From: Kribbella monticola
GTDB lineage: Bacteria; Actinomycetota; Actinomycetes; Propionibacteriales; Kribbellaceae
Direction of reading: 5' to 3'
Assembly (NCBI RefSeq): GCF_003261635.1
Contig: NZ_QFXK01000010.1
Location: 372,001 to 436,000, forward strand
DNA: 64,000 nt
In this document: positions 63,656 to 64,000 of the stretch, piece by piece
Numbering within the stretch: the stretch's first letter is position 1
Layout: each line of letters starts with the position of its first letter
The notes under the pieces: generated by a model
Databases searched by the model: none
What the model was told of the DNA's origin: nothing
The model's input: only the letters and a program-made list of their open reading frames with translations
Translations under genes and position numbers: made by a program

Positions 63656-64000
63656 TCAGGCGTTGAGGCCCTCGTCGGAGTGTTCTTCGGCGTTGAGCAT
63701 GGGGGAGACCGGCCAGTCGGCGGGGTAGTCGGGGGCCAGTTCCTCGGCTTCGGCGAAGAGGCGTTTGCGGTACTTGCGGGAGAGGCGGTCGCCGAAGACC
63801 GTGCCCTGGGTGTGGTCCGTCTCGTGCTGCAGGCAACGGGCGAGCAGGCCGGTGCCTTCGTAGGAGACCGGGTTGTTGTTCTCGTCGACGCCGGTGACGC
63901 GGGCCCAGTCGGGACGGGCGCACTTGGTGAAGGCGCCGGGCAGTGACAGGCAGCCTTCCTCGCCCTCGTCGAGCTTGCGGTCCTTGCCCTCGGGCAGCTC
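63656..64000 (-). CDS. def: Peptide deformylase, C-terminal part
   Basis: Removes the formyl group from new proteins. The last 114 residues are in the window; the N-terminus lies beyond the right edge. Metal motif 2, EEGCLSLPG, and motif 3, QHETDHTQG (the HExxH zinc/iron site with the Asp variant DH), are present. It ends with an acidic tail, HSDEGLNA. It converges on the kinase gene, leaving one base between stop codons. Confidence 0.93.
   Translation of the reverse strand, partial: ELPEGKDRKLDEGEEGCLSLPGAFTKCARPDWARVTGVDENNNPVSYEGTGLLARCLQHETDHTQGTVFGDRLSRKYRKRLFAEAEELAPDYPADWPVSPMLNAEEHSDEGLNA

Overview
The window is high-GC DNA from an actinomycete. Codons are strongly G/C in third position, GTG starts and 4-base ATGA or GTGA overlaps are frequent, and the gene families are actinobacterial (acVLRF1, DUF6510, DUF5753, the suf operon with a Rieske subunit). 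Gene order (tkt-tal-pgi-zwf, ctaB beside tkt, ctaA beside an ABC exporter and sufR) fits Propionibacteriales, most likely a Kribbella-like soil organism. That placement is from memory, not from a search. I see no phage, plasmid, IS, CRISPR, tRNA or rRNA.

Layout. 1-5.34 kb (minus): central carbon operon tkt-tal-pgi-zwf (zwf cut by the edge). 5.65-10.5 kb: heme genes ctaB and ctaA around a secreted propeller protein, then an ABC exporter. 10.6-17.2 kb: an eight-gene Fe-S assembly operon, sufR-B-D-Rieske-C-S-U-T. 17.3-30.9 kb: mixed genes (ribosome-rescue factor acVLRF1, SPFH protein, TSUP transporter, two TetR divergons, quinone reductase plus Ohr, MFS transporter, cobQ). 30.9-31.9 kb: a non-coding repeat block between convergent genes. 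31.9-43.8 kb: a Tat-exported phospholipase C with a discoidin tail, a NmrA/LysR divergon, an ECF41 sigma operon, and a 1682-residue secreted protein (metallophosphoesterase, beta-helix, seven PKD domains). 43.9-55.4 kb: lipid catabolism (AMACR, acyl-CoA dehydrogenase, thiolase, FadB) interleaved with TetR and MerR regulators, a sulfite-oxidase-like/flavin-reductase/DUF6510 cassette and a secreted hydrolase. 55.8-58.9 kb: a sugar ABC importer. 59-64 kb: YbhB, cobT, a fused siroheme/cobalamin methyltransferase, a TrmH-type methylase, a P-loop kinase and the end of a peptide deformylase.

How the genes work together. The clearest new regulatory link is a pair of almost superimposable MerR-type promoters (19-bp spacer with a GTGACA-N7-TGTCAY palindrome inside). 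One precedes AMACR-acyl-CoA dehydrogenase. The other precedes thiolase-fadB, beside a divergent merR gene 7.5 kb away. This suggests one MerR regulator runs a two-operon branched-lipid degradation regulon. TetR divergons at 22.4, 24.2, 47.0 and 55.4 kb each carry clear palindromic operators. At least twelve genes have a -10 box (ANNNT core) exactly 6-7 bases before the start codon, which marks leaderless transcripts. Where this decided a start codon I say so.
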